NCBI GenBank assembly: GCA_029339195.1
Contig: JAPTJF010000146.1
Coordinates: 9,867 to 73,866 of the forward strand
Source: Micractinium sp. NFX-FRZ
Lineage: Eukaryota > Chlorophyta > Trebouxiophyceae > Chlorellales > Chlorellaceae
Direction: 5' to 3'
Length of the DNA: 64,000 nt
The notes under the pieces were generated by a model that saw only the letters and a list, made by a program, of their open reading frames with translations, was not told the DNA's origin and made no database searches. Positions 1 to 11,770 of this stretch are shown piece after piece (the first letter of the stretch is position 1; the number at the start of each line of letters is the position of its first letter). A program made the position numbers and the translations under genes.

Positions 1-2692
1 GGGCTGGGGGGCGGTGGGGAGGGCGGCGGTGGGCTGGGCGGTGGTGGCGGCGAGGGGCTGGGTGGTGGAGGAGGCGACGGGCTTGGAGGGGGCGGGCTGG
101 ACGGAGGCGGGGAGGGAGGAGGAGGGCTGGGCGGAGGAGGGGAGGGAGGAGGAGGGCTGGGCGGAGGAGGGGAGGGTGGCGGTGGGCTGGGTGGCGGTGG
201 GGAAGGAGGAGGCGGGGTGGGCGGAGGCGGCGAGGGAGGAGGTGGGCTTGGCGGTGGTGGCGGCGACGGGCTGGGTGGAGGAGGAGGCGATGGGCTTGGA
301 GGGGGCGGGCTTGGGGGTGGCGGGGAGGGTGGCGGTGGGCTGGGGGGCGGTGGGGAAGGGGGAGGCGGGCTGGGCGGAGGTGGCGAGGGAGGAGGTGGGC
401 TGGGGGGAGGAGGAGGCGATGGGCTTGGAGGGGGCAGGCTTGGAGGAGGCGGGGAGGGAGGAGGAGGGCTGGGTGGCGGTGGGGAGGGTGGTGGTGGGGA
501 GGGCGGTTGTGGGCGGGGCGGAGGAGGAGGCGGAGGGGAAGGGCTGGGAGGCGGAGGGGGAGAGGGTGGAGGAGGTGGCGGTGAAGGGGTTGGGGGGAGC
601 GGCGGCTTGGGTGGAGGTAGTGGAGGTGGTGGGGACGGGGGAGGGGGAGGTCTTGGGGGCCTTGGGAAGGGAGGGGAGGGGGCGGGGCTTGGAGGCGGTC
701 TTGGGCTGCACAGGCCAAGGGGCAGGAGGGTGGCAGCAGCGCTGCGTGCTCAGGTTGCGCTGCCACTTGAATTTGGACGTACATCAGGTTGAGGTGCCTT
801 CTTGGGGCAGCTGGCCATGGGGGGCAACAACCACTGCCTGAGAGAAGAGTCCCCCGGGAGGCTCGGCCCCTGGGCCGCCAAAATCGATGTGTTCTCCCCT
901 TGATTTTCTCTGAATGCCATTCTTCCGCGGTGCGTGCTCTACAGGCAGAGGGCGCCTCACACTTACCCGCAACTCAGGTACGAGCATTGCCACCCCAGGG
1001 CCCACCAGACTCGGACAGTCAAGGTGTGGGGGTCTAGGCATTCCACCGGTAGGTACCATGCGGTAGGTACCCTGCGCATGCACTCCCACGTGCAGAGCGC
1101 GCCGGCGCCCGGTGCTGCCCTACCGAGCACTGGCATCCCTTCAGCGCACACATACACTCACGCTTGGGTTGCGCGTGGTGGGGAAGGGCTGGGCGGAGGG
1201 CTGGGCGAGGGGCTTGGAGGAGGGGGGCGCGAGGGGCTTGGTGGTGGGGGGGGCGAGGGGCTGGGCGGGGGAGGAGGCGAGGGGCTGGGAGGGGCTGGGG
1301 GCTGGGGGCTGGGAGGTGGTGGAGGAGAGGGGCTGGGAGGCGGAGGGGGAGAGGGACTGGGCGGAAGCGGCGGCGGCGAGGGGCTGGGAGGCAGAGGAGG
1401 AGCGGGTGGAAGTGGCGGGGGGGGAGGGCTTGGAGGGTCTGGGGGGAGCGGCGGCTGGGGTGGAGGAAGCGGCGGTGGCGGTGAGGTGGGAGGAGGAGGC
1501 CTTGGGGGCCTTGGGGCGGGAGGGGAGGGGGCGGGGCTTGGAGGCGGCCTTGGGCTGCACAGGGCAAGGGGCAGGAGGGTGGCAGCAGAGCGGGCGTGCT
1601 CATGGTTGCGCCGCCACTTCCACCAATGTTGGACTCACAGCAGAGTGCCCTACAGATCTGCACACACATGCCTTAAGCTTGTGCAGTGTGACTCACGCTT
1701 GGGTTGCACGGGGTGGGGCAGGGGAGGGAGGAGGAGGGGGCGACGGGCTTGGTGGTGTTGGGGGCGATGGTCTTGGTGGTGGAGGAGGGGAGGGGCTTGG
1801 TGGGGGCGGAGGCGAGGGGTTTGGAGGAGGAGGAGGCGAGGGGTTTGGTGGCGACGGGCTGGGTGGGGGCGGGGGTGGAGGCGGAGGGCTCGGTGGAGGT
1901 GGGGGTGGTGGGGGTGGAGGCGGAGGGGAGGGGCTTGGAGGGGTTGGTGGGGGCGGGGGTGAGGGGCTGGGCGGTGGTGGGGGTGAGGGGCTAGGAGGAG
2001 GCGGGGGTGAGGGGCTGGGAGGAGGCGGGGGTGGGGGGCTTGGGGGGGGTGGTGGGGAGGGCTTGGGCGGTGGTGGCGGAGGGGGAGAGGGGGCAGGCGG
2101 GGATGGTGGTTGGGGGCTGGGAGGTGGAGGTGGAGGGGGCGGTCTTGGCGGGGGAGGTTTGGGGGGACTGGGGCGGGGCCATGGTGGTGGGCGTGGAGGA
2201 AAAGGCTGCAGCAGGAGGGTGCCGAGCGGGGGCGGGTTCCGTGTCGGCTGGGCAGTGCGGGGTGCATCTCTCGTCAGGGTGAGGCGCTTATTGCATGCCG
2301 CCTCACACTGGAAAACACCTTATGATTCACCCCATGTGTACACTTAAGCTGGTTCAACGACCCAATGCAGCGTAGCCCAGCGCAGCCCCCTACCCAACGG
2401 TGCGGCCACCCGTCTGCACCGTGGCTTTACCCGTGAGCTAGCTGCTCATGCTGCGCACTGCGCACCGCAGCTGGCGACCACATGTCGCACGCTGTGTGAC
2501 GATTCCATTCTGACTGTGAACATACTGACTTGTAAGCTGCCTCACCGGCTTGGGTCTCATTTGGCGCAGCTGCCGGCGCCCAGGCGCCGTGTCTAAGACT
2601 CCGTCGTCGGCGTTGGCGGCGGCGGCGGCGGCCACACACAACAGTCCCACGCATACAATTAGGGCGGCGGCCGCCCTGCCAGACGCCGCCAT
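1..2692 (-). CDS. Secreted proline-rich (hydroxyproline-rich, extensin/pherophorin-like) wall protein, 3' end cut off by the window
   Basis: Exons on the minus strand, 5' to 3': 2692-2546, 2205-1697, 1554-1162, 705 to beyond base 1. Exon 1 (49 codons) starts with a signal peptide: after MAASGR comes a hydrophobic Ala/Val/Leu run ending near AAAAANA. In the phase carried through the splice sites the other exons read as long PPPPSP/PPSPSPP tracts with scattered K, R, Q and L and no stop up to the window edge; the two other minus-strand frames are not proline-rich in this way. Donors are GTGAGG or GTGAGT and acceptors GTGCAG or CTGCAG. Proteins of this make-up are hydroxylated, glycosylated structural proteins of the algal cell wall. 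Exons 3 and 4 begin almost identically and have near-identical flanking intron ends, so the proline module grew by exon duplication. No pherophorin globular domain is visible, so the exact subfamily is open. Confidence 0.8.
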
Positions 2693-4059
2693 GGTGTCCG
2701 CTCTGGCTAATAGATAGCTCTCTAGGCTGGGACAGAGGCTCAGGAGTCGCCCTGATGAGCACTCGAGTACATGTACAGCCGTAGTTTGAGACGCCGGTGC
2801 TGGGTGTTTGGCATTGCCTGCTTACTGGAGTCTGAGTCTTCGGGACGGAAAACGGGACAAGCTATCAAAATCGCCGAGGCAGGGCTGCACCAGTGACGTG
2901 GCAATTGCTGATGCACTGGAGGAGTCTGAAGCGAACACACCGCAGGACACCGGGACCTGTTAACATGCCGGGGGCGCTTGGGAGTAATACTTTGATGCGG
3001 GACGAAGGGGCACCAGTGCCAGTCTCGGCAGGGCACTACCCAGTGACCAGCGGGACCGCCACGGTGCACCGGCGGGTCAGAAAGGTTTTATGTTGTACAC
3101 ACGTAGCCTCTGCAGCTGCAGGACATCAGGAAAAATGGGGAGACGTCCAGCTTCATTACTGATGGCTAGTGAGGGGGCCAGGAGCATGGTGATGGGTCTG
3201 TGTTGGAGTGCCTCCCTGCTGTGCGGCGGCGGGCATGCTGAGCTGGCTGGGCGACGGTGGGAGGCGTTGGCCGCTTTTGTCTGCATCCCTCCATCTAAAG
3301 TATATGTACAATAGTCAAACAGGGGAAAGCCTGACACGGATTTGGAGCTTCAACCCTGTGTGCACTACGTAGCAGCGGTGTGCCTCCGGCTGTCACACCG
3401 GCGCCGGCGCCGGGGCATCCCAACGTGCCATGCGGTCGCCCCAAGTGCTTGAGACGCGCAGGAATAGTGTCGGACCAGGGCTCTCCATCTCAAACATGCG
3501 GCTGCGACGTGGCCCCAGTTTACTTGAGCACGGCAGCACGCCAGGCAGAATCGCCGGTGTGTCGTCCGGCGGCAGCGGCAGCGGCAGCCAGGGTGTCAGG
3601 CGGCCCGCTTGCAGCAGTGGCATAGGGATCATGAGCTTTGACACCTCCAAATTCACCAGAATCGATGCGGGCGCAGCAGCAGAGCCTTTCTGGCCTCTGC
3701 CGCCCAGTGCTGGCGGCCGCCGCTGGCCGCCGCCGCCGCTGGCCAGCCTGACGGTGCAGGTCAGGCATCTCATGCACCTCGGCGAAGGCGGCGTTCTTTC
3801 GGAGTCGAATTCCGTTGTCTTGAAGCCACTGCCCTCTATAAGAATAAAGCTCCGCCGGCCCGCGGAGCGCCCTTCGCCGCAGGGGCCACCGGTTCATCGT
3901 CTTTCGGTTGCAGCCGTGTCGCCAGAAACTGATCGAGGTTACCGCGGAGACGGCCACGGCCGCAAGCGCGAGGGCCCTCGGCCGTGCCCAGCAAGGGCGG
4001 CTGCCGCCACCGCCGGCTGCCGCCGCTGCCACCCTGACCAGCGCTGTCCGCCGGCCGAC
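2693..4059. other. Intergenic region between divergent genes
   Basis: This 1.4-kb stretch lies between the divergently transcribed wall-protein and transporter genes and presumably holds both promoters. Open frames exist on both strands but have mixed composition and no recognisable motif or splice logic. In-frame ATGs upstream of 4060 (for example 3430) could extend the transporter N-terminus, but that part does not look like protein of a known type. A GGCGCCGGCGCCGG run lies near 3400. Confidence 0.5.
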
Positions 4060-7000
4060 ATGAGCAGCGCAGCGGTGGGGCCCCTCTCAATTGCCCTTGA
4101 CCGCACATCAGCCGTGCCAACTGAGGAGTCTTCAGCTGCCTACGGAAGCTTCGTTCCCGTCGCCGCTTCTGACGCCGCTGCAGCAGCGGCACGCAGCACA
4201 ACGTCAGTCGCCCCGGTGCCCGAAAATGACGAGGAGAGCCAGACCACCTACGGCGGCTCCTGGCAGGAGGAGGCCCCCCACCCCGTGGACGCAAGCCGCA
4301 CGCGAGCCGAATCCTTTGTGGCCCCCAGTGAGCGCCGCTCAGCAGCTGGGTGCTGGATGGCTACGTGATGATGGGTGCTGGGATTATCAGCGATGTGGTG
4401 CTGCCTCAGCAGGATACCCTCTGCTGCTGAACCGTCAACCCCACATGAGGGCCCGGCTCCAGCGCTCTGCCTCACCCCCTCCTCATTGCTATGCTGCCGG
4501 CGTGCGTGCACCCCCGACACGATCACCTTACGCATCAGATCGCCCAAACTTTGACTATTGCCCCCCCGCTGCCGCCCCCGCCCGCAGGCAGCGTGCACAG
4601 CGTGCACCTGAGCCACCTGAAGCCTCAAGAGCTGCGCACCATCAGCCGTATGCGCTTCTCCACGCGCGACTTTGAGGTGGCGCCCATGCCCCCACGCCGC
4701 AACCCGCTCATGCGCGCACTCAGGTGCCGGGCGCTGCTGGCGGTTGCGGGGTTCTCTGCATGGGGTCAGGGGCACAGCAGAGGGTGGGCGGGGCTCGCCA
4801 GGGTTGGCCCCTCGATTACCCCGCAGTGATGCACAGATCAGCTTCCTGCCGGCTTCCTTGCTGCATCTGCGCCTCACTGTGCTGCACCCAGCTTGCCCTG
4901 CTCTGTCCTGCCACCGGTGCAGGTGGTACCGCTCCTGGGCGCTCCCCGGCATGGGCATGTTTGTGGGTGAGCGGGTCAAGGGAGGGGCAGGGGTATCCCA
5001 TGTGTGCGGGCTACACCCGGCGGCCCAAAGCAGCGCTTCCTCGTCCCGCCTCCCGCCCCCATTCACCCGACCCTATGCCCTCCCTACTGCCCCGCCTCTC
5101 TATGTCCCAACCCCCGCCGCTGCACCCTGCTGTCCCCACTGCTTAGAGGCTTGGATGATTTTCGCCATCGGCAACATCACGCCCCTGCTGGCCATCCAGT
5201 ACCCGCACTGCTTTGGGCCCGCGCAGCCGCCGGCCTGCAGCAAGGCGGCTGTGGACTCGGTGACGTACATCGAGGTTGGGCGTGGGGAGGGTGGGCAGAG
5301 GGAGGTTGAGGGTGGGGCGGGCCGAGCGAGGGCGGCGGGTTTGGTGGGGGCCTGGCACTGGCTGCAACTCGTTGCCTTTCCTGCCTGCCTGCCTGCTTTC
5401 CTGCTCATGCTGCTCACCCCCTTGCCACGGTCGCCACCCAGGCGAGCCGCAGCATCCTGGGCATGCTGGTATCGCTTCAGGACTGCCTTCGCTCTTTGCC
5501 GGATTATGTCTGTCGACCTCGCCTCCTGCCTCCCCTCCTGCCTGCAGGTGTGCGGCATCATCCTGGGCATGCTGGTGCTGGGCTTCTGCGCAGACATCAT
5601 AGGCCGCAAAATGGGCAGCAGGTACCGACACCTTGCGCTGCGCGCGTGCTGCGCTGTGCTAAACTATGCTGGGCTGGGCTGGGAGTGGGCCGAGGTGGTG
5701 CGAAGCTGGGCGCTCACGCTGGCAGATGACCGCAGCTGCGTTACCGCAGCTGCTACACCGCAGCTACTGCCGCCGCCGTCCAGGCACATTTGCTGGCATG
5801 CATTGAGCATGGAGGGGAGGAATGGGCAGGGAATAGTGTGGACCTACCTGACCCGCCCACCACGCACCACCGCCCCACCTCACGCACGCCACCCACCGCC
5901 CCCCAACGTGTTTGCAGGCTGACTGCCAGCATCATGCTGGTCGGCGGCGGGCTGCTGACGGGGTGTGCTGGCAACAACAGCCAATTCCTGGCCATGCTGC
6001 TTGCCTCGCTCTTCATCTTTGGCACAGGTGTGAGGGGCGAGCAGGGATGTGTGTTGACCTACCCTAGGGGTAGGGCAGTGCGGTGGCAGACTGGTGGGAA
6101 AAAAAAGCTGGGACCCTAGGCAGGTGTGGGCTGGCGAGTTGAGCGCTGCACGTGCCTGGCAGCATGTTGGTCGTGCTGCCACCCGCAACTTAGTATGATG
6201 TTCTGGCCTGCCATGCCACTCTCCTGGTGCAGGGGTGGGTGGTGAGTACCCAGTTGCCAGCAGCTCAGCCGCCGAGCGCGCCGAGGGCAGCAAGGCGATG
6301 CGTCGGCGGCGAGGGGAGACCGTACTGCTGACTTTCAGCCAGCAGGGCTGGGGTGAGAGGGAGGAGTGAGCGGTGGCAGTTGGAGCGCAGGATGTACGTT
6401 GAGCAACGGCTGCAGTGCCCAACGCCAGTACCCCACAGCGCATCCCTCCCTTTCCTCGCACTTTCCTTGCCTGACCATTTGTTGCTGCGGCGCTGTCACC
6501 TCACACCCTCCCTGTGTGTGCGCTCCCACCCCCCTCCTCCTGCTGTCCCCACCCTGCATGCAGGCAACTTTGCCAACACGCTCACCATACTGGTGCTGCT
6601 GGCGATGCAGGGCGCCACGGGGGCAGACGTGAGCCCCCGCCAGGCGGAGGTGACGTGGCGTGTGCAGTTTGCCCTCGGCACCGCCATTTGCGCTGCGCTC
6701 ACGGGCTACCGCTGGGTCTACCTGCAGGTGGGACGAATGATGTGTTGTGGGACGTTCATTTGTTGTTGATGGGCGTGGCAAGTGGTGCAGCGGGGACTGG
6801 GAGGGCGTGCGCTTGGCTGCCTGCAGCTGCCAGAACCAGGCCTGCCTTCGTCCTTTATGTGCTTTGCCCTATCGGTCCCTATGCTCTGGTCCTTCCCGCT
6901 GCCGACTCGTTCTCACACTCTTGCTGCCTCTCTCTCGTCCCCACCAGGAATCTAAAGTGTGGAAGGCGGAGAGGCACGACGTGGCGGAGCACCTGGCACA

Positions 7001-9752
7001 GAAGGGGGTGAGCGGCAGGAGCGGAAGGGGCAGCACAGGAGCAGGGGTATCATAGGGAGGGCAGGGGGGGCACTTGGAGGGCAGGGGCGGCACAGGGCAC
7101 GGTGGTGTGCTCCCCACATCCGTCGCTTCCTTCTGCTTGGGGCGCACAGCAGCCACCCAGTGGCACCACCCCACGCTCCTGTATCTCTGCCTCAGGCCTC
7201 CTGCCCGCAAGTGCCTCCCAGCCCGTGCATGCCAACGCAGACCACACCCTCCTCCCTTCATGCCCACAGGTGCACCAGCACCACTCAAAGCACGAGTACG
7301 CGCTTGTGCTGCGGCACTACTGGCCCCGCCTGCTGGTCGCCTGCCTGGCCTGGCTGCTCAGCAACTTTGCGGTGAGGCAGTTGGGCGGCCGGGCCGCCAG
7401 GCTGGCAGATCAGCGCGGCAGGACGACCGGACGGGGCCCTTGCCTTGCGTAGGTGCACTTGCCGCAGTGGGCGGCAATACTGCTGAGGGGGGTGGGCCTG
7501 CGGGGGGAGGCCTCACTGCGGCGGTGTTGTTCACCCCAATAATTGGCCTGGCCGCCATCTGCTGCCCGAGCTGCGCGGCTGTTGCCTAGGCGCACGGTTG
7601 TGCTCTCCCCCAGCCCACCTTATAACCCCCGCCTGCTTCTCTGTAGTTTTATGGGCACAAGCTCAACCAGTCCCTGTTCATCTCTGTCATCTCTGGGCCC
7701 GACGCCTCTGTCTACACGCGCACAGCATACACGCTGCTCAACAGCGGCGTCGCGCTGGTCGGCTGTGAGCCCGGGGATGCGACCGGGGTACAGATGGGCA
7801 CTGGCAGCTTCCCAGGGTTGCCCTGCAGCTGCCCGCCTGGTCACCCACTGCGGACGTGCCGCCCACCTACGCTTGCAGGGCTTGCAGGCTGGTAGCTCAA
7901 TGTTGGGAGTAATGGCCGCTTCCATGTCCTTCCGTCCGTGCCCCACCTCCCCCCTGCCTGCAGACTACTGTGCTGCCGCCCTCATCGACAGGCGCTGGTA
8001 CGGCCGCGTGCGCATGCAGGCAATCGGCTTCCTCTTCCTCTTCCTGCTCTTCCTGCTATGTGCCACCCTCTATGATACACTATTGGACAACACAGCAGCA
8101 TTTCAGGTGGGGGCAGGCATGCATGCACATCTACAACCACACACACACGCACGTGCGATGCATCTGGCATTACAACCCCAATGTGCCTGGCAGGCAGCCT
8201 TCAGTGTAGCGGCGCCGTCTTGAACAGCTGCCGTTTGCAGCAGGCTTGGGGCAAGGGGTGCGCCTGCGCTGCCTCACCCGGCCTGCGACCCTCTTCTCTG
8301 CCCCCTCCTCCCTCTTTTACTCCCCCCCAGTTCCTCTACCTGTTCTCATCCTTTTGGAACCAGCTTGGCCCCAACTGCACCACCTTTCTGGTGGCAAGCG
8401 AGGTGTGCAAGTGATGGCATGCGGGGGGCCTGCCGCCTGGCCGGGGCTGTCCTGCTTGCCCAAATTGTGCATCTTGTGCTCTGTGTGCGACGCTGCTGCT
8501 GCCAGCATCGTGGCATGCCTGGTTGCCGCACACTGTGGGGTTCCCTCACTGCCCCCCCGTCTCCCTTGCCCTGCCTCCCCTCCCCCATGCAGGTGTACCC
8601 CACCGGGGTGCGTTCTTTCTTCCACGGCATCTCTGCCGCCGTGGGCAAAGTGGGCGCCGTGATCGCAGCAGCCACCTTCACACATGTGAGAGCGGCGGGA
8701 GGGGGTGGCAGGGGCCTGTGGCCTGGAGCTGCCTGTCCTGCCCAGACACCTGTCGTTATTACCAGTGGTTGACCAGTTGGTGATCAGCCGGCTCCGCCTG
8801 TGTGGTTTGAGCTATGTGCCCCCCCCTCCGGCCCTCCCACCGCCAAGCTTCTGCTGCCACACACCCCTGCAGATTTCCCCACAGAATGCATTCTACGCGT
8901 CTGCCGCAGCCGGCGGCCTGGGCTTTGTGCTGACCCTGCTCTTTCTGCCAGACACAACCGGGCTGGACCTGCACGAGATTGACAGGTGGGCGTGTGTGCC
9001 ACAGTGTGTGTAGCGAGGGACTCGCCCCTTACGGCCGCTCTCCACTGGCTGCTGCACCCGGCGCGGCTCTGCGCCTCCTGCCTCCCCCATCTCTGCTCAT
9101 TCCTGCAGCCCTGTGTCTGTATTATGGTCGCCGACGGTGCCGATACCGCACACCCCTCTTCTGGCCACTGGGTCCGGAGGTTCTGCCCCCGCCACAATGA
9201 AAGCACCACTGCCGCCTGACATGGCACCCACCCGTGCTGCCTCCCCTCTGCCCCGGGCAGGATGAATCGCTACATGCTGGCAGGGCAGCTGGCCAACTAC
9301 CATGGGCAGGCAGTCAACCCGCTCTACCTCTCCTGGTGCGCAGGGGGCGCCTGGCTGCGGTGGGAGAAGGGGAGGGTTTTGTGTTGTGATGGTCGCCGGG
9401 GGCTGGCAGCATAAGCGAGAGCCAGCCGCCCTCCTATTGCTCCCTGTGCTGCGATCTCCTGGCGGCCGCTCCCCTCCTGCACTGCTTGCTCTCTTATCTA
9501 TTCTTCCTGCGCTCCCACCCTGCAACCTCCCCCTCCCTGTGCGCTCGCCGCGCCGGCAGGTACGAGCGGCGGCGCGGCTACGGGCAGCACTTCCAGCCCG
9601 AACGTGACATGGTGCACAAGCACCTGCAGCGACACCCACACATCGAGCCCTTCACCCCGTCGCCGTCCCTGGCCGGCCGCAGCAGGCAGAGCAGCCGGGC
9701 CGGCTCTCAGTGGAGCGCGCGCTTCAGCTGGGCTGGCACTGCGGCCAGCTAG
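4060..9752 (+). CDS. MFS transporter, phosphate:H+ symporter / organophosphate-like branch (679 aa)
   Basis: Exons: 4060-4327, 4588-4723, 4923-4966, 5147-5274, 5442-5468, 5548-5621, 5918-6027, 6233-6352, 6564-6727, 6948-7007, 7270-7371, 7647-7764, 7964-8106, 8331-8402, 8593-8685, 8873-8985, 9261-9335, 9560-9752; they sum to exactly 680 codons. The Ser/Ala-rich N-terminus is cytosolic. About twelve hydrophobic segments follow. The loop 2-3 MFS signature reads GFCADIIGRKMGSR. VGGEYPVASS after TM4 matches the GGEYP motif of sugar and phosphate porters, and YPTGVRSFFHGISAAVGKVG followed by a late DLHEIDR resembles PHO84/PHT1-type phosphate carriers. It probably moves a phosphorylated or anionic solute with protons across a membrane; the substrate cannot be read from sequence. 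The start is the nearest in-frame ATG and could lie further upstream. One exon is only 27 bases. Confidence 0.85.
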
Positions 9753-10172
9753 GACGGCGGCTTGGGGGGTGCGGCGGCCACCTGCTGCCCATGCAGTCAC
9801 TCCACCTCGTCCTGCTGCGTAAGCAGCTAATTTAAGCACTCTTGCTCTTGCCATCTTTTTTATAGAACAGGGCGTGCCAGCACAGCCAGCCTGCTATGCT
9901 TGGTGAACCCAATGGCTGTGGACAGCTGCCAGCGCCGGGCGACCGCCCACGCCGCAAACCCAACCAGGCTGCTGGAATACAGTTCCGAACAGTCGGCGAA
10001 CCAAGCTGAAGTTGACACATACATTTCTGGCATTGAGCAGTGCAGGGCATGTTGTGTATCAGGGCAGGTGTTGGGGTGTGCACACGGTCATGACGGGCGC
10101 AGCAGGGCCGTGGGCATCGGGCGGCCTGCTTCCAAGCTGTGGCAGCCGTGAGCTGGCAAGCACACGTGTGCT
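9753..10172. other. 3' intergenic region between convergent genes
   Basis: Non-coding stretch between the stop codons of the MFS transporter and the first MYND gene. I see no ORF of coding character, no repeat and no clear TGTAA polyadenylation signal. Confidence 0.5.
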
Positions 10173-11189
10173 TCAGTTGTTCACGACGGGGCGCCTGTTC
10201 TCCTTGAAGCCCTCGCACACATTCATGTGGACTCGGAACCAGTGGGCCCGGTAGCAGTCGGCGCCGCAGTATCGCACCTGCACAGGGAGGGGAGCGGGCA
10301 CGGCCCCGTCAGGATGCCCCAGAAATGAGAGCCAGCTGCCTGGGAGCAGGTGCACTGCTGGCGCTTGAAGCCCGACCCTCGCAGGCCGTGACGGCAGATG
10401 CAGCGGCGACCAATCTGTGACACTGCCCACCTGCAGCTGGCAGCCAGCCCTTGCAGCTGGCAGCCACCATCCCCACCTTTCGGCAGCCGCCGCATCTCTT
10501 GAGGTCGTCGGCGCTGGCCCGCTTGCCGCACTGGGCGCACCGCCGCAGCCGCTGGCCCGCGCAGGCTGTTGCTGACGTGGCAGCGGCGCTGCCTGTGGGA
10601 TCTGGGAGGTCCACAAACAGTGCCAGGACCAGACACAGCGCAACGTACGCCCCTAGCACGTACATCACTTTTCTTCCCGTGGAACTAGCCATGAAAGCTC
10701 CCCACAGGCCGGGGCTCCCAGCTGCGGCGGCCTCCGGCTTGGGCGCTCCGGAGGCAGCACCAACTGAAGGCTGCACGCAGGGGCACACACATGAGACATT
10801 GTTGTGTGCAAGGGCGGCATGAAAAGCATTCCACCTCAACTCGAATTAATGCCTTAGGGGATTATTTGAATCACCGGGCAGCTCACCTGTCGGAGCAGCT
10901 GTCCACCTCGATCGCTGCCTGCCAGCTGGGGCTGCTGCGCCTCGGAGGCGGCAGCCGGGGGTAATTGCGGTGGCGGCAGCAAGTGTGTTGTGACCTGGCC
11001 CTGCACCTTCGAAACAATATTGCACACAAAGTTTAGTAGTGTAATGGCGGGCAGGTCTGCACATCGCACTCGCCGGCCTGCGAGCAAGCCAGCACCCACC
11101 TGCCGCTGAGCGCTAGCGGGCGCTGGCACAAGGCCTGCCGCCAAGAGCACCAGCGCCACAATGGCCAAAGCCGCCACCCGTCGAGGCAT
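10173..11189 (-). CDS. Short secretory-pathway MYND zinc-finger protein, tandem copy 1 (200 aa)
   Basis: Exons 5' to 3': 11189-11100, 11000-10887, 10770-10477, 10277-10173; 201 codons, all junctions in phase. Exon 1 is a clean signal peptide (MPRRVAALAIVALVLLAAGL, then a PAPASAQ cleavage region). Exon 2 is Pro/Gln-rich. Exon 3 carries one transmembrane helix (VMYVLGAYVALCLVLALFV) and the first half of a MYND finger, CAQCGKR...RCGGC; exon 4 supplies YCGADC, the HW and the final HMNVC. MYND fingers bind zinc and usually dock partner proteins through short proline-containing motifs, mostly in nucleus or cytosol. Pairing one with a signal peptide and a membrane helix is unusual. If the signal peptide is cleaved, the finger would face the cytosol after one crossing. 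Two longer paralogues follow directly. Function unknown. Confidence 0.85.
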
Positions 11190-11380
11190 GTATCAGAGCA
11201 TACGCCCTTGCCGCATGGACACTGAGGCCAAACACTCGCGCCGCTCGAATCGCGGGCGGAGCTCTCGGCAGCGAGGCAGGCTGAGGGGGGCAAGAAGCGG
11301 CGTACCGTGACTGATGGTGTGCGCGATGTCAGAAGTGCGAGACAGGGAGGCACGGGGCGATCGGGAGCGAAACCAAATTT

Positions 11381-11400
11381 GCCAGCGTGGCGGCACCGCC
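11381..11400 (-). promoter_or_regulatory. Conserved upstream element, copy 1
   Basis: GCCAGCGTGGCGGCACCGCC lies about 190 bases upstream of the ATG of MYND copy 1. Nearly the same sequence recurs at a very similar distance upstream of the other two copies. The core has dyad symmetry, GCCA-N3-TGGC. A second shared block, GGGGCGATCGGGAGC, lies near 11354, as in copy 2. Confidence 0.5.
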
Positions 11401-11770
11401 GCCATCAGCTTGCTGCCTCACGCCTTATCAGGCCAGTGCCACTCACTCTGCACCGCGACGGCACGTGGAGATTGGGCACTACCAAGCTGTAAATTTTCAG
11501 AACCCATCTGTTGCAGACCCCCAGCATACGTGGGTGCACAGAGTGACGCCGCATCCGCCTTGCTTCAGCGGCATCTGCCCGCCACTGGGTGCCTTTTAGT
11601 GGTTCCCCACACTCCTGTCTGCAAGCAAACACAAGACACTACAGCAGGCAGGCAAGCAGGCAGGCAGGCTTGAACATGTCGGGAATCAGCAGGGCAGGCG
11701 CATAGGAAGCCCCCAGCGGCAATTTGAATGCCGCTGCAGACACCGCCAGGCAGCGCCAGGCGGTCATGTC

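Noticed and set aside
14..841. Long plus-strand Gly/Ala/Glu-rich open frames (also at 217-792 and 1112-2347)
   Set aside because: They are the reverse complement of the proline-rich exons. The minus-strand model has a signal peptide, matching splice sites and consistent phase; the plus frames run through introns and lack these.
3520..4032. 170-codon minus-strand open frame with a hydrophobic N-terminus
   Set aside because: Composition follows GC-rich background, no splice partners or homology seen, and it overlaps the transporter's upstream region.
3430..4368. 312-codon plus-strand open frame upstream of the MFS transporter
   Set aside because: Only the part from 4060 joins in phase to conserved transporter exons. 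The upstream part has no recognisable protein character.
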